From: Arcuatula senhousia
Taxonomy: Eukaryota; Mollusca; Bivalvia; Mytilida; Mytilidae
Reading direction: 5' to 3'
NCBI GenBank assembly: GCA_963971305.1
Contig: CAXARO010000986.1
Span: 1-64,000 of the forward strand
Length of the DNA stretch: 64,000 nucleotides
Shown: positions 45,547 to 58,100 of the stretch, piece after piece
Layout: every line of letters starts with the position of its first letter
Numbering within the stretch: position 1 is the first letter of the stretch
Notes under the pieces: model-generated
The model's database searches: none
Told to the model about the DNA's origin: nothing
What the model saw: only the letters and a program-made list of their open reading frames with translations
Translations under genes and position numbers: made by a program

Positions 45547-46009
45547 AACATGAGTAAAACTTAATGCCCCCATTTTGTATCCACTACTTGACAAGACTTT
45601 TAAACTTGCAAAAAAAAATCCAAAATCGGACCAGAAATTAAAAGTTGCATTTTAACCCCTTTTTTGGTCCTTTACTTCCAAATGAAGAAAGGGCGACCCA
45701 CAAGATCGATCCCATGTATGATTTAATGGTAAAGCACATCATAATTTCATAGCAATTGGCGTAATAGAACCAAAGTGTTTGTGCAAACAAATATTTAAAA
45801 AATGAATTATTGGCCCTTTTTGGGCCCCAAATTTCTAAATAAATAAAGGGGGGCCAAAATAAATCCCATTCATCCCTTTATACTAGTAGTATAAAACATA
45901 AATGTAAAATTCAACAGCATTTGGTTAACCAGAACAAACGTTATTACGGGAACAAACAACAAGAGGCTCCCAGGGGCCTGAATCGCTCACCTGACTTCAA
46001 TGGCTGATG

Positions 46010-47625
46010 AAATGAAAGAAGCAAAAAGAAGCACCAATGGGGCATCCGAGTGTCAAAAGTCCGAAAGGGCAACAACAAAACCGGAAAACACGAACAAGAA
46101 TAGCACATGTAAAGGAAAAACAAAACACAAAACGGAAATCAACAACGCGAGCTCAATTCGTAACAAGAGCAGTGTTCTAGCTAGGATCTGAAAATAGAGG
46201 GGCGCAGGAAGAGGGCACTTTACCGCGCGCTCCAGAGTGAAGGGCATTTATAAATGTCTTTTTCTAGTAAACAGTACAGTAACAAATACATGATTTAATA
46301 TTTTAATGGTGTTAATAGTTTGCAGAAGTTTATTGTATCTGTATACTAGGGTTGCACATTATATTCGTTCCGGATTTGACTCGTCATTTAGACGAGGTCA
46401 TCTGGGGTCACGGGGAGGAAAAACGAGGTCATTCAACTTGGAACAAAGGGAACGGCATTTTCTATCAACGATTCTTCTGTAATTATTCAACATATAGGGT
46501 AAAATCATTTGCAACTGACAAATAAACCAATCATCAACATTTCCAACCAATAAAAAATCAATCTTGAACAGAAATAAAGAAATTACTTTCTTCGTCCATT
46601 GGCATGTTGGAACCAGTTTTTTACCAGTTCCTCCTCTTTTGGCTAAATTAGTGAGCAATCCCGCAACTCGTGTATTCTGTAACAAGTTCTTCTTTTTTAT
46701 TGATATTGACTGAATTGTACTTCATGCACTTTATTTGCACATGAGCACATAAGTCATAGCTTTAGCATGTGTACATTTAGGAATAAGCCATCAATTTTGA
46801 AAGGTTAAATCAGCAAATGTTGCCAAATATGGTGCATCTATAAAAGCAAAATAACAAATAAAAATTATTAACATCCAATATTACTTTAAACTTTATGTTT
46901 TTACATAAGCTATCTTATAAGTAAATTACTGGTAAGTTTGAAGTAAAATATCTTTAAATTTTACGATTTTGTTAAAAAAATATAATTTTGAAAGGGGCAT
47001 AACTCTGCACCACAATTATACAAAATTAGAGCATTGCCGACGGGGATGAAAAGATTGATCAATTTGGATCAAAAACTTGTTCAATATAACAAATACACTG
47101 ATTGACAGTTATGGCTTGGTACTAATCACAGTTAATTACCTATAGTTCTCACCTGGGGCCATTAATTAGACAGGATGTTTGGTGGATAAATGAAGCCATA
47201 TACGGTCACACTTACATGTACTAATTGGCTTGGGTTAAACAGCTATAATTAAATGACTCAAAGGACATTCAAAGGGAAGAAAAAGGGACACAAGGGCGCC
47301 CATAGAGGGCAGAGGGGCACACTGTAAAAGGGGCAGGGCGCAGCGCCCCTCTATTTTGGTCTAGCTAGGACACTGAAGAGTGAACTCAGGTACTCCAGAA
47401 GAGAAAGCGGTTCATGCCTGCTATAGCACACCCGTCGTACTGCTAATTTCCAATTCGGTGTGTCAGTCAAAAGTATTTCAGTCATAACCAGAAAAAATCA
47501 AACTGAAACAATTTGAATTGTGTAGCCGAATCCAGGAAACAGCACTCACAACACAAAATCCGGTAAAGGAAGACACATCTGCACTTATTTGAGAGATAGA
47601 AATCCGATATTTGTCTATGAGTGCA
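46010..47625. repeat. Dispersed element like 4265-4610, itself split by a transposon
   Basis: 46010-46169 (gaaagaagcaaaaagaagca..caacgcgagctcaattcg) continues at 47376-47625 (gtgaactcaggtactccaga..gagagatagaaatccgat). The same two parts are joined at 4265-4610. The gap is exactly the 46170-47375 transposon. Confidence 0.75.
46170..47375. mobile_element. 1,206-bp inverted-repeat DNA transposon with 5-bp target duplication
   Basis: The left end CAGTGTTCTAGCTAGG is inverted at the right (CTAGCTAGGACACTG), and the match continues inward over 'aaaatagaggggcgc'. AAGAG at 46165-46169 and 47376-47380 is the target duplication. The empty site is seen at 4265-4610 (aaacgagag|tgaactcagg). One minus-strand frame of 95 codons (46398-46685) has no motif I recognise. 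The superfamily is not clear. Confidence 0.85.
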
Positions 47626-49010
47626 CGGTGTCTAACGTATCGTAAAATGTTTAGTAAGACAGCAACCTCGGAGCAACATAACCCTGTGTTGGCAAGTTCT
47701 ATCAAACGTGACGCTCTGCCAAGGAAATCGAAAATTTTGGGATATCTGAGGCGAAACTTTATTCATATAGCCAAACATTTAAGCAAACAAAAGCTTTTTT
47801 TAATCTTTCATAGGTTAAATCCGCGAAGTCAAGAACCCCAAAACTTGATAATTAGGGGTCATAACTTTTATTACGAGTCATCTGCCAGCTTCAGCATAAT
47901 GAGTATTTTTGAAGAGCTGAATAAACTGAGGGTTTAAGCAAGCAAAAGCTTTTTTCTTTCTGCTATAGTTTTCATTCTACAGACCGAAAACATGAAAAAT
48001 TGCTATTTTCACCTTTAAAAGGCCATAATCTCCTTAAAGAGTCATCTGAATACTTGGATTCAAGGGAGACCTTTGTAGAGCTCCGTGAGCTGAAGGTTTA
48101 ACCAAGCAACAGTTCTTTCTCTAAGTGCAATAGTTTGTATTCCAAAGGCAAAAGACATGATAAAACGCCATTTTTAACCTTCAAAGGGTCATAACTCCTG
48201 TTAGGGGTTAAGACCCAATGGAGACTTTTGTAGAGCTCAATAAGCTGAAGGGTTAAACAGGCAACAGTTTTTTTTTCTCTTTCTGCTATCGCTTTCATTC
48301 TACAGGCAATAAACATGTAAAAGTGCTATTTTCACCTTTGAAGGGCCATAACCCCTGTAAGGATTAATCTGACAACTTCAATCTAGAGGAGACTTTTGTA
48401 AAGCTCAGTGAGCTGCTGGTTTAAGCAAGCAACAGTTTTTTTCTATCTGCAATAGTTTGGGTTTTATAGGCCAAAAAATAGAAACGCACACAAAAATGCT
48501 ATTTTTCACCTTCAAAGGGCCATAACCCCTATAAAGAGTCATCTGACAACCTCGCCCCAATGAAGACTTTTGTTGAGCTCAATGAGCCGAAGGTTCAAGG
48601 AAGAAGAAGCTTTTTTTCTATCTGCTATAGTTTTCATTCCATAGGCCAAAAAAAAATTAAAAATGCTATTTTTCACCTTTAAAGGGCCATAACTCCTATA
48701 AGGAGTCATTTGACAACTTTGACTCATTGGAGACTTTTGTAGAGCTTTTCATGCTATAGAAGGGCTTCAGATTACCAGTATCTCCATATACATTGTATAT
48801 TATACTTTTTGATTTATAAGCCAAAAACTTGAGTCTGACCCCCATGTTCTATTTTTAGCAACAACAGCCATGTTTTTAGCTGCCATTCGCCATTTTTTGC
48901 AATTGTGATAGAGGACATCCCATATATGGGCATTTTACTCATTTTGCCTTTTTTCCTGCAAGTAAATTAGGAATAACAAGGAATCTGTGAGCTACTGCTC
49001 ACTCAGACAG

Positions 49011-50154
49011 TATACCCCCGCTACCCCCTAAATGAACTATGGCGGTAAACAATAAGTAGATATCCTACAGACCTAATTTCGATACTCGAAATAAAGGCCA
49101 TACACCAAATTTCAAGTCACAATGATATAAAGTTTATGCGAAAATGTTACGAAAATTTTCAATAATTGACCACTAGGTTAGTTAAAACATATTTATGTAT
49201 CCTGGATTGGGAAACAAGCATAATGCTTATGTAAATCCCTCTCCAGCAGTTTGCGAGTGTGGCCTTTGCAGCGGCCCCCATTGAGCCTACTTTTATCGAA
49301 CTCTACAAAGGGGTCTTTAACGTGCATTGGGTATTGCTCTCCACATACACGGTGCAACCTTTTTTCGTCCCTTCCGAAGGACTAGCATCGTTCCTCGAGA
49401 CCATCCTCGCAAATGGTGTCAAGAGAGTCGGAAAATTGGTTCATGAAATTTTCACCCCGGACGAGGATCGAACCACGAACCTTGGTGTTGGTAGCCCGAC
49501 GCGTTAACGTTAACTACACCACCGGCTCTCCTTAACCACTAGGTTGAAACCTGCCCTGACCAAGTCGGTAAACATGAAGTAGATATCCAACTGACCTAAC
49601 TTCAGTACTTGCAATAAATGACCTTACACTGAACGCATGTACCAAATTTCAAGTAAACAGGAAGTATATATGCGACAGACCTTATTCGGTACTCACGACT
49701 AAGTACCTCATACTCAAGTCAAATACCAAGTTTCAAGTCACTGTGACATGTAGTTTCTGAGAAAAATGTAACGAAAATTTTCAACAATTGATTAGTGATG
49801 TTGAAAATTGACTAAGTCGGTTAACAGGAAGTAGATATCCGACAGACCCAATTTCGGTACTTGCGATCAAGGACCTCACACTGAACTCATGTACCAAATT
49901 TCAAGTCACTGTGACATGTAGTTGCTTAGAAAATTTTCAACAATTGACTAAGTAGGTAAACAAGAAGTAGATATTCGACAGACCTAATTTCGGTATTCGC
50001 GATCAAGGACCTCGCACTGAACTCATATACCAAATGTCAAGTCACTGTGATATGTAGTTGCTGAAAAACTGTTACGAAAGTTATGTTGCGGACGGACGGA
50101 AGGACGGACAGAGGTAAACCACTATAACCCCCTCTTCTGCGAAACGGGGGTATA
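49011..50154. mobile_element. Inverted-repeat element with TATACCCCCG ends and tandem core
   Basis: Left end tatacccccgctaccccc, right end gaaacgggggtata. The core has about five units of roughly 150 bases with 'aggaagtagatatccgacag' and 'accaaatttcaagtcac'. A (GGAC)n stretch precedes the right end. It is interrupted by a SINE at 49180-49534. Confidence 0.8.
49180..49534 (-). mobile_element. Full-length tRNA-derived SINE with 11-bp target-site duplication
   Basis: On the minus strand it has an A box (ccggtggtgtagtta, 49510-49524) and a B box (GGTTCGATCC, 49465-49474), then a roughly 280-base body shared with 10157-10441. ACCACTAGGTT occurs at 49169-49179 and 49535-49545. The short plus-strand frame at 49259-49507 is a shadow. 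Confidence 0.88.
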
Positions 50155-50610
50155 ATTATGCAGACTGCTAAGTGTGCAGCAAAGTGTGATGCAAAACCAA
50201 TTGCCAAAGAAAACGCCTATTCCAGATCAGTTATCAATACTTGGGGTTTTTTTAAATAAAGGCAAAGATAGGCCCATAGACGATAATCAGACGTGGAATA
50301 AGTGTACGAGACACAACATACATAAACAAGCAGCAATCAAGTTGAAGTTAATGACAGCCCTGAGACTAGTTTACAAAGTTTAGAAGCAAAAAATTCAGTG
50401 GTTTCAGAGAATATCTTTAATAAAATAAAAGTTTCCGGACGAATGCCCAGTGATGACAACAGCTCACGTAACTCTCGAACATGTAAGCTAATAAGGGACT
50501 CGATGAAATCCTACAATATTGGACCACTATTACTGTATATAGTACTAATTATCAACAGGAGGAGATAAGTTGCTGAGAATTGCAATTTATACAAACTTGT
50601 TACGTGTTTT

Positions 50611-51324
50611 TGTCTCGCCTGCGAAGCAGAGCGGGACATAGGTGTTACTTTACCGGCGGCGGCGGCGGCGGCGACGGCAACATTTTGGAAAAGTTTTATG
50701 AGCACCTCCATATCTCAAGAACTATAGGTCCTGGGTTGATGAAACTTGGTATGCATATGCCCCATTAGTAGCTTAGCACAGTTGCATCCCCATCTTTTGA
50801 CCTTGACCTTGATTTTCCGGTTGAGTGACTTTGACAATTTTCAATACATATAATAGCAATGGAAAAGTTTTGCGAGCACCTCCATATCTCAAGAACTATA
50901 GGTCCTAGGTTGATGAAACTTGGTATGCATATGCCCCAGTATTAGCTTACCACAGTTGCATCCCCATCTTTTGACCTTGACCTTGATTTTTCGGTTGAGT
51001 GACTTTGACAATTTTCAATACATATAATAGCAATGGAAAAGTTTTGCGAGCACCTCCATATCTCAAGAACTATAGGTCCTAGGTTGATGAAACTTGGTAT
51101 ACGTATGCCCCAGTAGTAGCTTAGCACAGTTGCATCCCCATCTTTTGACCTGGACCTTGATTTTCCGGTTGAGTGACTTTGATTATTTTTATTGCATATA
51201 TTTGCAATGTTTAAGTTCTATAAACATCTTTTGATCTCAGAATCTGAAAATCCATGTAAATTCAAAATTCCACTATGGAAGTAAGAAAGAATAATTGTTT
51301 CTGATGGTGGCGGCAGGCGAGACA
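50611..51324. mobile_element. Inverted-repeat element, TCTCGCCTGC family, copy C with 174-bp tandem core
   Basis: Ends tgtctcgcctgcgaagc and ggcggcaggcgagaca. The core unit (gcacctccatatctcaagaa..aggttgatgaaacttggtat) starts at about 50687, 50861 and 51035. It is the inverted, longer counterpart of copy A at 9304-9650; both are flanked by tactttagtgttaactcttgt. Confidence 0.85.
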
Positions 51325-51841
51325 TACTTTAGTGTTAACTCTTGTTATTCAGCTTGTTTCAGAGGTTTTGAAAGTATTTTCAAAAGTCCACAATTTCAAC
51401 ATAATTTTGAGGATCAAAATTTTCTTGGAAATATGCTGAAATATTTAAGGTATAAAATACTTGTCACATACCTAGTTTCATTAAAGGGGATGAGTAGAAA
51501 CAATAATTTGAGGATTTTAAGGAAAATAGCAATTTCAAAGGACCACAATTGGCACACAACTGCTTACTATGATGCACTGCTACATACAAAGTTTCATTAA
51601 ATTATGTTGAGTAGTTTCAGAGGAAATTTGCAGAATAACTAGCTGACAAACGGATAAAGTACTGTCTGGGACAGTGCAAAACAATATAATAATAACCATT
51701 GACCATCTTTGCCCCCAAATAAAGTAGGAAAAACATGTACAGTAGATGATCATGACAAACCTATGATCAAATCTCATATTTGACTTTTTTGATGCTGCAT
51801 ACCAAATTCCAATAGGCTGTGATTTTAAGTTGCTGTGAAAA

Positions 51842-52310
51842 CAAGGAATCTGTGAGATACTGCTCACTCAGTATACCCCCGCTACCTCCAAAATAAACTA
51901 CAGTCAAACCTGCCTAGAAGGGCAAATGTATATAGCAAATCACTGCCTATAAAGGGCAAAAAATATCCCTTTTATAAACAATACAACTGAAATAAACTTC
52001 TATATCAAGCGCACCTGCTCATAAAGGGCATAATTGTATCATCCCATGGCTGCCCTTTATATTCAGGTTTGGTAAACAGGAAGTAGATATTAGAGAGACC
52101 TAATTTCGATACTCACAATAAAGGACCTCATACTGAAGACATATACCAAATTTCAAATCACTGTGATATGCAGTTGCTGAGAAAAATGTTACAAAAATTT
52201 TCAACAATTGACCGGTAATGTAGAAAATTGACTAATTCGGTAAACAGGAAGTAGATATCCAACAGAAATTATTTTGGTACTCGAAATAAAGGAACTCATA
52301 CTGAACTCAG
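51842..52310. repeat. Copy of the TATACCCCCG-ended element, with a small insert
   Basis: Begins gaatctgtgagatactgctc and tatacccccgctacctcc like 49011. A 170-base insert at 51903-52070 has inverted ends caaacctgcctagaaggg and ccctttatattcaggtttg. The core then continues with 'acaggaagtagatattagag'. Confidence 0.65.
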
Positions 52311-52315
52311 TAATT

Positions 52316-52735
52316 GTCAGTAAGCGGGAATGTTCTTAGCATCATTAAGGGCACCTACCATACCAATATCATTGATGTGGCACTTTTTATTTAGTGGGAA
52401 TGGACTTAATCCAGTCTTTAGTAAGTGGTCATCCATGCGGAAAATATAGGTCACAGCCAGCATCTGAAGCATCCAGATTGTGCTAAGCATCACTAAGTGC
52501 ACCTAAAAATACCAATATCATTGATGTGGCACTTGTCATTAAACAGGAATGGACTTTAACCATTCTTTTGTAAGTGGTCATCCATGCAGAAAATAGGTCA
52601 CAGCCAGGGTCTGACGCATGCATTGTGCTTAGCATCACTAGGTGCACCTACCATACCAATATCATTGATGTGACACTTGTCAGAAAGCGTGTATAGATCT
52701 GAACCATTCTTCTGTAAGTGGGTGCTGAAGCCGCC
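52316..52735. repeat. Tandem repeat, about 146-bp unit, three copies
   Basis: The motif accaatatcattgatgtg starts at 52362, 52511 and 52654. Units also share 'taagtggtcatccatgc' and 'aggtcacagccag'. It lies where the previous element's core stops, so it may be a nested insertion. Confidence 0.8.
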
Positions 52736-53242
52736 AGGGGTATCACATAAGCCCCCCTCACTTTCAGGAGGTGAGCCAAAAAGGAAAGCAGAAATGCATT
52801 ACAAAAAGTTGACACCAGATTTTTGAAAGGGATTAAATGAATATATATAACAATACATAACTGGAACTCATTCCACTAAAAAATGTCCTAGTATATAGAC
52901 CCAAAAAAAAACTCTTAAATTTCATATCAAGCTTTTTGAATCTTTTTAAATTTAAAATATAATTCTATATTTTCATTAGTATTTACCATGTACAAATACA
53001 AATAACATCATAAAATTTAAACACAAAAACAGAACAACTTAACATAGATAATAAAAAAAAAACCTTCATTTGTCAAATTATAAACTAGGAAAAGGTTTAA
53101 CAGCACCACCCTATTAGAAAATAGACCAATGACATGACATGATTCCCGATCTATCTGAATTCCCAATATTGAACCCATAGCTAAAGCTGCATACCAGATA
53201 ATAAGTGACAGTGAAAAGTAATGGCTTGAGAAAACCATTAAC

Positions 53243-53735
53243 AAACAATGAAACTGTGAGCCACTGCTTACTCAGGATGCCCCCACTTATTCCCTTAATT
53301 GACTAATTCAGTAAAAAGTAAGTACAAGTAGATATCCAACAGACCTAATTTTCATAATAGCGACAAAAGACCTCATACTGGGGTCAAATATCAAGCACCT
53401 GTGAGGAGTACTTGCTGAGAAAACTTTAATGAAATTTTCAACAATAGACAAGTAATGTTGAAATTTGACGAAGTCGGTAAACAGGAAGTAGATATCCAAC
53501 AGACCTAATTTCAGTACTAGGGATAAAGGACAATGTACTAATGTCATATACCAAATTTCAAGGCACTGTGATTTGTAGTTGCTGAAACAAGTTGGTAAAC
53601 AGGAAGAAGATGTCCGACTCGCGATAAAGGACCTCATACTGAAGTCATATCACTGTGATTTGCTGAGTTGCTGAGAAAACTGTTAGGTAAAATTATGTTG
53701 CATACAGACGGACAGATAGAGGTTAACCAAATTTT
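53243..53735. repeat. Further copy of the TATACCCCCG-type tandem core
   Basis: Begins 'tgtgagccactgcttactc'. Three units contain 'aggaagtagatatccaacag' or a variant and 'tgctgagaaaac'. It ends in cagacggacagatagaggtt. The terminal inverted repeats are decayed. Confidence 0.65.
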
Positions 53736-54299
53736 TTTAGGGCTAAAACTTTAATAAAGGGTCATCTGACAGCTTTGATTAACCTAATCCATTAAAGTGT
53801 AGAGTTCAATTAGCCAAACATTTTAGCAATTAAAAGTTTTTTAAAATTTATTTTTTACATTTAACAATGTTTAAAAACTAAAATGAAATAAAAGTTTTTT
53901 TTAGAAGTAATTGATTTATTAACTTAAACTTATGGTAGTTTTAATTAAGAGTGTGGATGTGCCATTTTTTATTTGAATTCAATATCAATATTTATATAAA
54001 ATTTCAAGTTTTCATGTCCCATATTTATATAAAATGAACAATGTCTTGGTACATTTTTGTATTGATTTGTTAATTTACATGACACATGTTTCATGGGGCA
54101 TATCATAATGGACAAAACATGACCCATGTTTAGTATATGAAACCAGATTTTTTTTAATGAAAATTAAAAGCATACCAATTTTTACATAAAATTATCTTAA
54201 AACTATACCCATTTTTGCATAAATTTTCCAAAAAAAAACTATCCATATTTTTTGACACATATATATGTACACTTTTAAAAAGAAAGTTGACCCACTGGG

Positions 54300-54336
54300 A
54301 GCTCACATTACCATGTTTGAGTCAGGTGAGCTAAAA
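54300..54336. repeat. Tail of a GGCTCCCAGGAGCC-family element
   Basis: agctcacattaccatgtttg then agtcaggtgagctaaaaag matches the tails at 21700-21727 and 25228-25253. The matching head was not located. Confidence 0.55.
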
Positions 54337-55165
54337 AGTTGTTATCACCTTATAGAAATATAAAGAGAAATCATCTGCATAAAATTGCACTTAAAAATCA
54401 ATATTTTTCATACAAACAACATTTAAAAATGCAGTATAGGTAATGTTAAAAAATTTACAAGTCTAAAAGTTAAACAATCATAACATAAACAACATGAAAT
54501 TAAATTCTCATCTTAATTTAATAGATAATATAAACAATAAATATGTAATAATAGCCATCTAATGTCATTTGCCCTACAAGAATAATATGGAAAATTCTAA
54601 TGGAATTCAGAGATCTTTTTTTTCAAATGTTGAAAATGCAATAAAATATTTTTTACCTTCAAATCATGCAAAACACCCTCAATTCAAATAAAACGCTGAA
54701 CACAATTTAGTCAAAAGGATAAAAAATATTTCAATTTTCAATAGGAAACATATATTACGAAAGCAATTAATGCTTTACATTGGTCAAGCTAGATCACACA
54801 ACAAGTTTTATCTGAAAGATCCAAGCATAAGCATGATAAGCATATGGAGTACTAATATTGGTTAAAATATGATATGTCTGTAAGTATTAAGGTAGTCTGT
54901 GACTTCTATACATGTAACAGGGCAATGCCTAATTACCTAGTAGTTATTCTTCTTAAGAACTTCTCCTTAATTACAACCTTATCTTATGCCTAAATAATAG
55001 CTAACATATTTTTCTCTAGTCGTAGCAAAACATTAATTGATATTATATATGACAACTAATGAAAACTATTTTGAAAAATATATATCAGGTATTTCAGAAA
55101 TAATATAGAATGTAGCACCAAATGATGAAATTAAAAGCAACCTCCTTGAAATGTACACAACATTA
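54337..55165. other. 3' flank of the AT-hook gene, nothing specific seen
   Basis: AT-rich stretch that should contain the 3' UTR of the minus-strand AT-hook gene. No canonical AATAAA on the minus strand was found near the stop; ATTAAA-type hexamers exist further away (about 54516). Confidence 0.4.
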
Positions 55166-58100
55166 TTAGCAGCAGCTGTTTGATGTATCTGTGATGTCAT
55201 CAACATATTCATAGCCGACTGTATCTTCACTGGAGTCATTGTAGGAACATGGAAAGGGATTTTGCGTTTTACCAGATAAACCTTCCAGTTCATTGACTTC
55301 AAACACTACTTCAAAGTTACAATCTAAATTTGACAATTCAGCGTTAAGTGAATCGTTAGGGCTTTTGTTTCTCGGAATTTCACAACTATCCTCAGATGAT
55401 CCGAAGTCTTCTCTTGAGTATGAATCATTTTTAGTTTGCTGCCTACATTTGTTTATTGTAAGAGATCCATTCTCAAAAAAGTTGGATTTCTGTGTGAAAG
55501 AAGTATTCGAGTCATTCTTTGGATAAGGTTGTGTAGAGCTTTCTTTATCTCCTTTCTTTACCAAACCTAAGGCTGATGTTAAAGTGAAAGTTTCCTCATC
55601 ACCACACACAGTTGGTTTGATTTCACTGAAATGTCCTTCAAAGTCAATAGTTGGCATTTCAAGGTCACTACCATTTTCTACTGCATTGTTGTGTTCAACA
55701 GTCTGATTGTGAATTGTTGGAAGATAATGCATTTCAGAAATGTTTTGTTTGTTCAAATCCTTATTTATCCGACTTTCATGTTGCATTATTTTATCAACAT
55801 TTAAATCCTTATCACAGGCAACATGCTTTATTTCTCCACTTTTTGAATCAATTGAAAACATTTGAAATGATTTCTTTCTTGGCCTCCCAATTTTCTTTTT
55901 AGTCTTTACACTTTCTTGAGATGTCATATTTTCACATTTTCCTTTTGTGTCATTTGTATCCACTTGTGTACTTTGAAGTTTTGTTGAAGAAACCGTTATT
56001 TGAGGTGTGCATGTCATACTTAAGAAAGTCTGATCTAAGTCTATACTTTTAACTTTCGTGTCAGACATGCAAGTCTTACTTATCAAAGTTTCACTTGACT
56101 CAATATTTCCAGTTTCCTTGTCAAATTTCTTTTTGTCTTCGTTGTTAGTTTTCTGCTTAATAACTTTGTTTTTCACAACAACATTTTTTGAACATTTTTT
56201 GGATATGCTATGCTTGAAAGTACCATTTTTTGTATAAATACAAGAGCTTTCATGTATTTTTTTCAGTCTTCCAGGACCACTCTTTTTATTGACACATGTA
56301 CAGTTAGACTTCAAGTTTCTATCAATATGAAAGAATTTTCTCGGTCTACCTCTTGGCTTTTTACTTGGAGATTCTTTATTATTGTTAATTGTTCCTGTTT
56401 TCTCAGTGCTAAGTTTTAAATTTTCATCCCCCTTTTGTTTGCCTTCAACATTATCAATGTGAACTTCTGATAATAAATCCTGGCCTTTATTTTGCATGGG
56501 GGTGTCTTTATCAATATCACTGAATGGTCTCCGAGTATTGTCTAAACTAGTTATTTCGCCAACTGATTTACTAATCTGAATTTTCTTAGGTTTTCTTCCT
56601 CCACCCTTATTATGCTTGTCAATTTTACCCTTTACACAATTTGAAGAATTCTTCCTGTTCTTTCCTAACTGTTTTGAATCCTCCAACATTGTCTCCTTAG
56701 CATTGATATTCATACTACTATCATCTTTGCCATTCGTGTTCAAAATACCCATATTATCAACAATTGGTAAATGACCTTGATTTAATTTCCTAGATATATC
56801 TGGCTTTTTCCCTTTGCTGCCATTTGTAGATTTGAGCATTATTTTCTGAAGCATAGGATACTTTTTCAAAACTCCATTCACTTGAGATATATTTGTTGAT
56901 CCAATATTGTACAAAAATTTAGACATATTTGTTAATAACTTCTTTCTCTTTTCCAACGCAAGTTTGGATATTGAGACAGGATTTGTATTAGCATCTCCTG
57001 TCACCTTCTTCCGACCTTTTTTAATTTTGTCAAACATGTTTTCAACCTTTTCCATATTTTCACATGTCAATGTTGGCATTTTGGGGGGTCTTCCTCTCTT
57101 TTTAATTTTTGGTACACACAGTGTTGGTATATTCCCAAATGATTTAATTTGATTTTCACAAGCATCTTTATTTGCATTTCTTTTTTGCTCACCTAAAGAG
57201 TCATTAGTTGCATTGTATAATTCATTCGAACATTTTGCGCTTTTTGAATCTACAGCCATTTGTAGATTTTTCTGATCATTTTTGCATGCCTTTCCATTGC
57301 TGGTATCTGGTAAGGAGCATTTAGATTTTAATATGCTCTGTTCTGAAGTCATTGTATTTTGACAATCCATAACTGCCTCAAGAGATACTTTTTCTAGTTT
57401 TGGAGGCTCATCACATTTAGCTACTGTAAAATCTTTGATCATAGACAAGCCAGAAATCTCAGAGTTTGTTTTAGGTATAGCAGCCTGGCCTTTTCCTTTT
57501 TTGGACTTTTTCATTTTGTTAACAGAAAATTCACCACCACTTTCCTCTTTTTCTTGAACCAAATCTTTTGCCATTTTAACATCAATCTTTCTAGGTCTTC
57601 CCGCTTTCTTTTTGAAAATTCCCGACTGTTCAGTTATTCCAGGATGATGTTTTACAACCTTTTCTTGTTTTTGCGCGTCAAATTTATTTGGGCCATTCCC
57701 ATTCTTCCTTGGTCTTCCCATTTTTTTACCAGAATTTTTAATCTTTTTAGGTCTTCCAACCTTTTTTAGCTTGACTACTTCTTCATTAGAAGTTGCAGAA
57801 TTTGTGGCCTCATTGTCATCATTTTCTATTTGCTTTGCTTTACAGAGAGTTTTATCTTGAATTCTTTTAAAACCCCTTTTTCTTTTGATTTTTGGAGGCC
57901 TGCCTCTACTTTTGACAGGAAGACCCATGGTAGAATCTGGAAAGGAACTAAAACTGTCCGTTTCTGTATTAGCTACTAGGCTAGATTCATTGATTGGCCG
58001 TTTTAAGTGGTTTTGTTCAGTTAATAGATTCTGACTAATATATTTTATTTTGTCTGAATTTTTCTGGAGAGGTTTTCCCAATAATATTTTTTTATTTCCT

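Larger units (their letters stand above)
45961..50493. mobile_element. Host copy of the GGCTCCCAGGGGCC-head element, split by nested insertions
   Basis: The head is at 45961 (aagaggctcccaggggcctg) and the tail at about 50455-50492 (gacaacagctcacgtaactc..taagctaata). The tandem core continues at 47730-48850 with about 163-base units. Foreign elements split it at 46010-47625 and 49011-50154. An intact relative is at 20421-21727. Confidence 0.6.

Noticed and set aside
46398..46685. 95-codon minus-strand frame as a transposase fragment of the 1.2-kb transposon
   Set aside because: No recognisable motif, and it is too short to judge; left as unassigned interior sequence.
49465..49530. Possible functional tRNA gene on the minus strand
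   Set aside because: It is the tRNA-like head of a SINE with its own target duplication; the D and acceptor arms do not fold properly.
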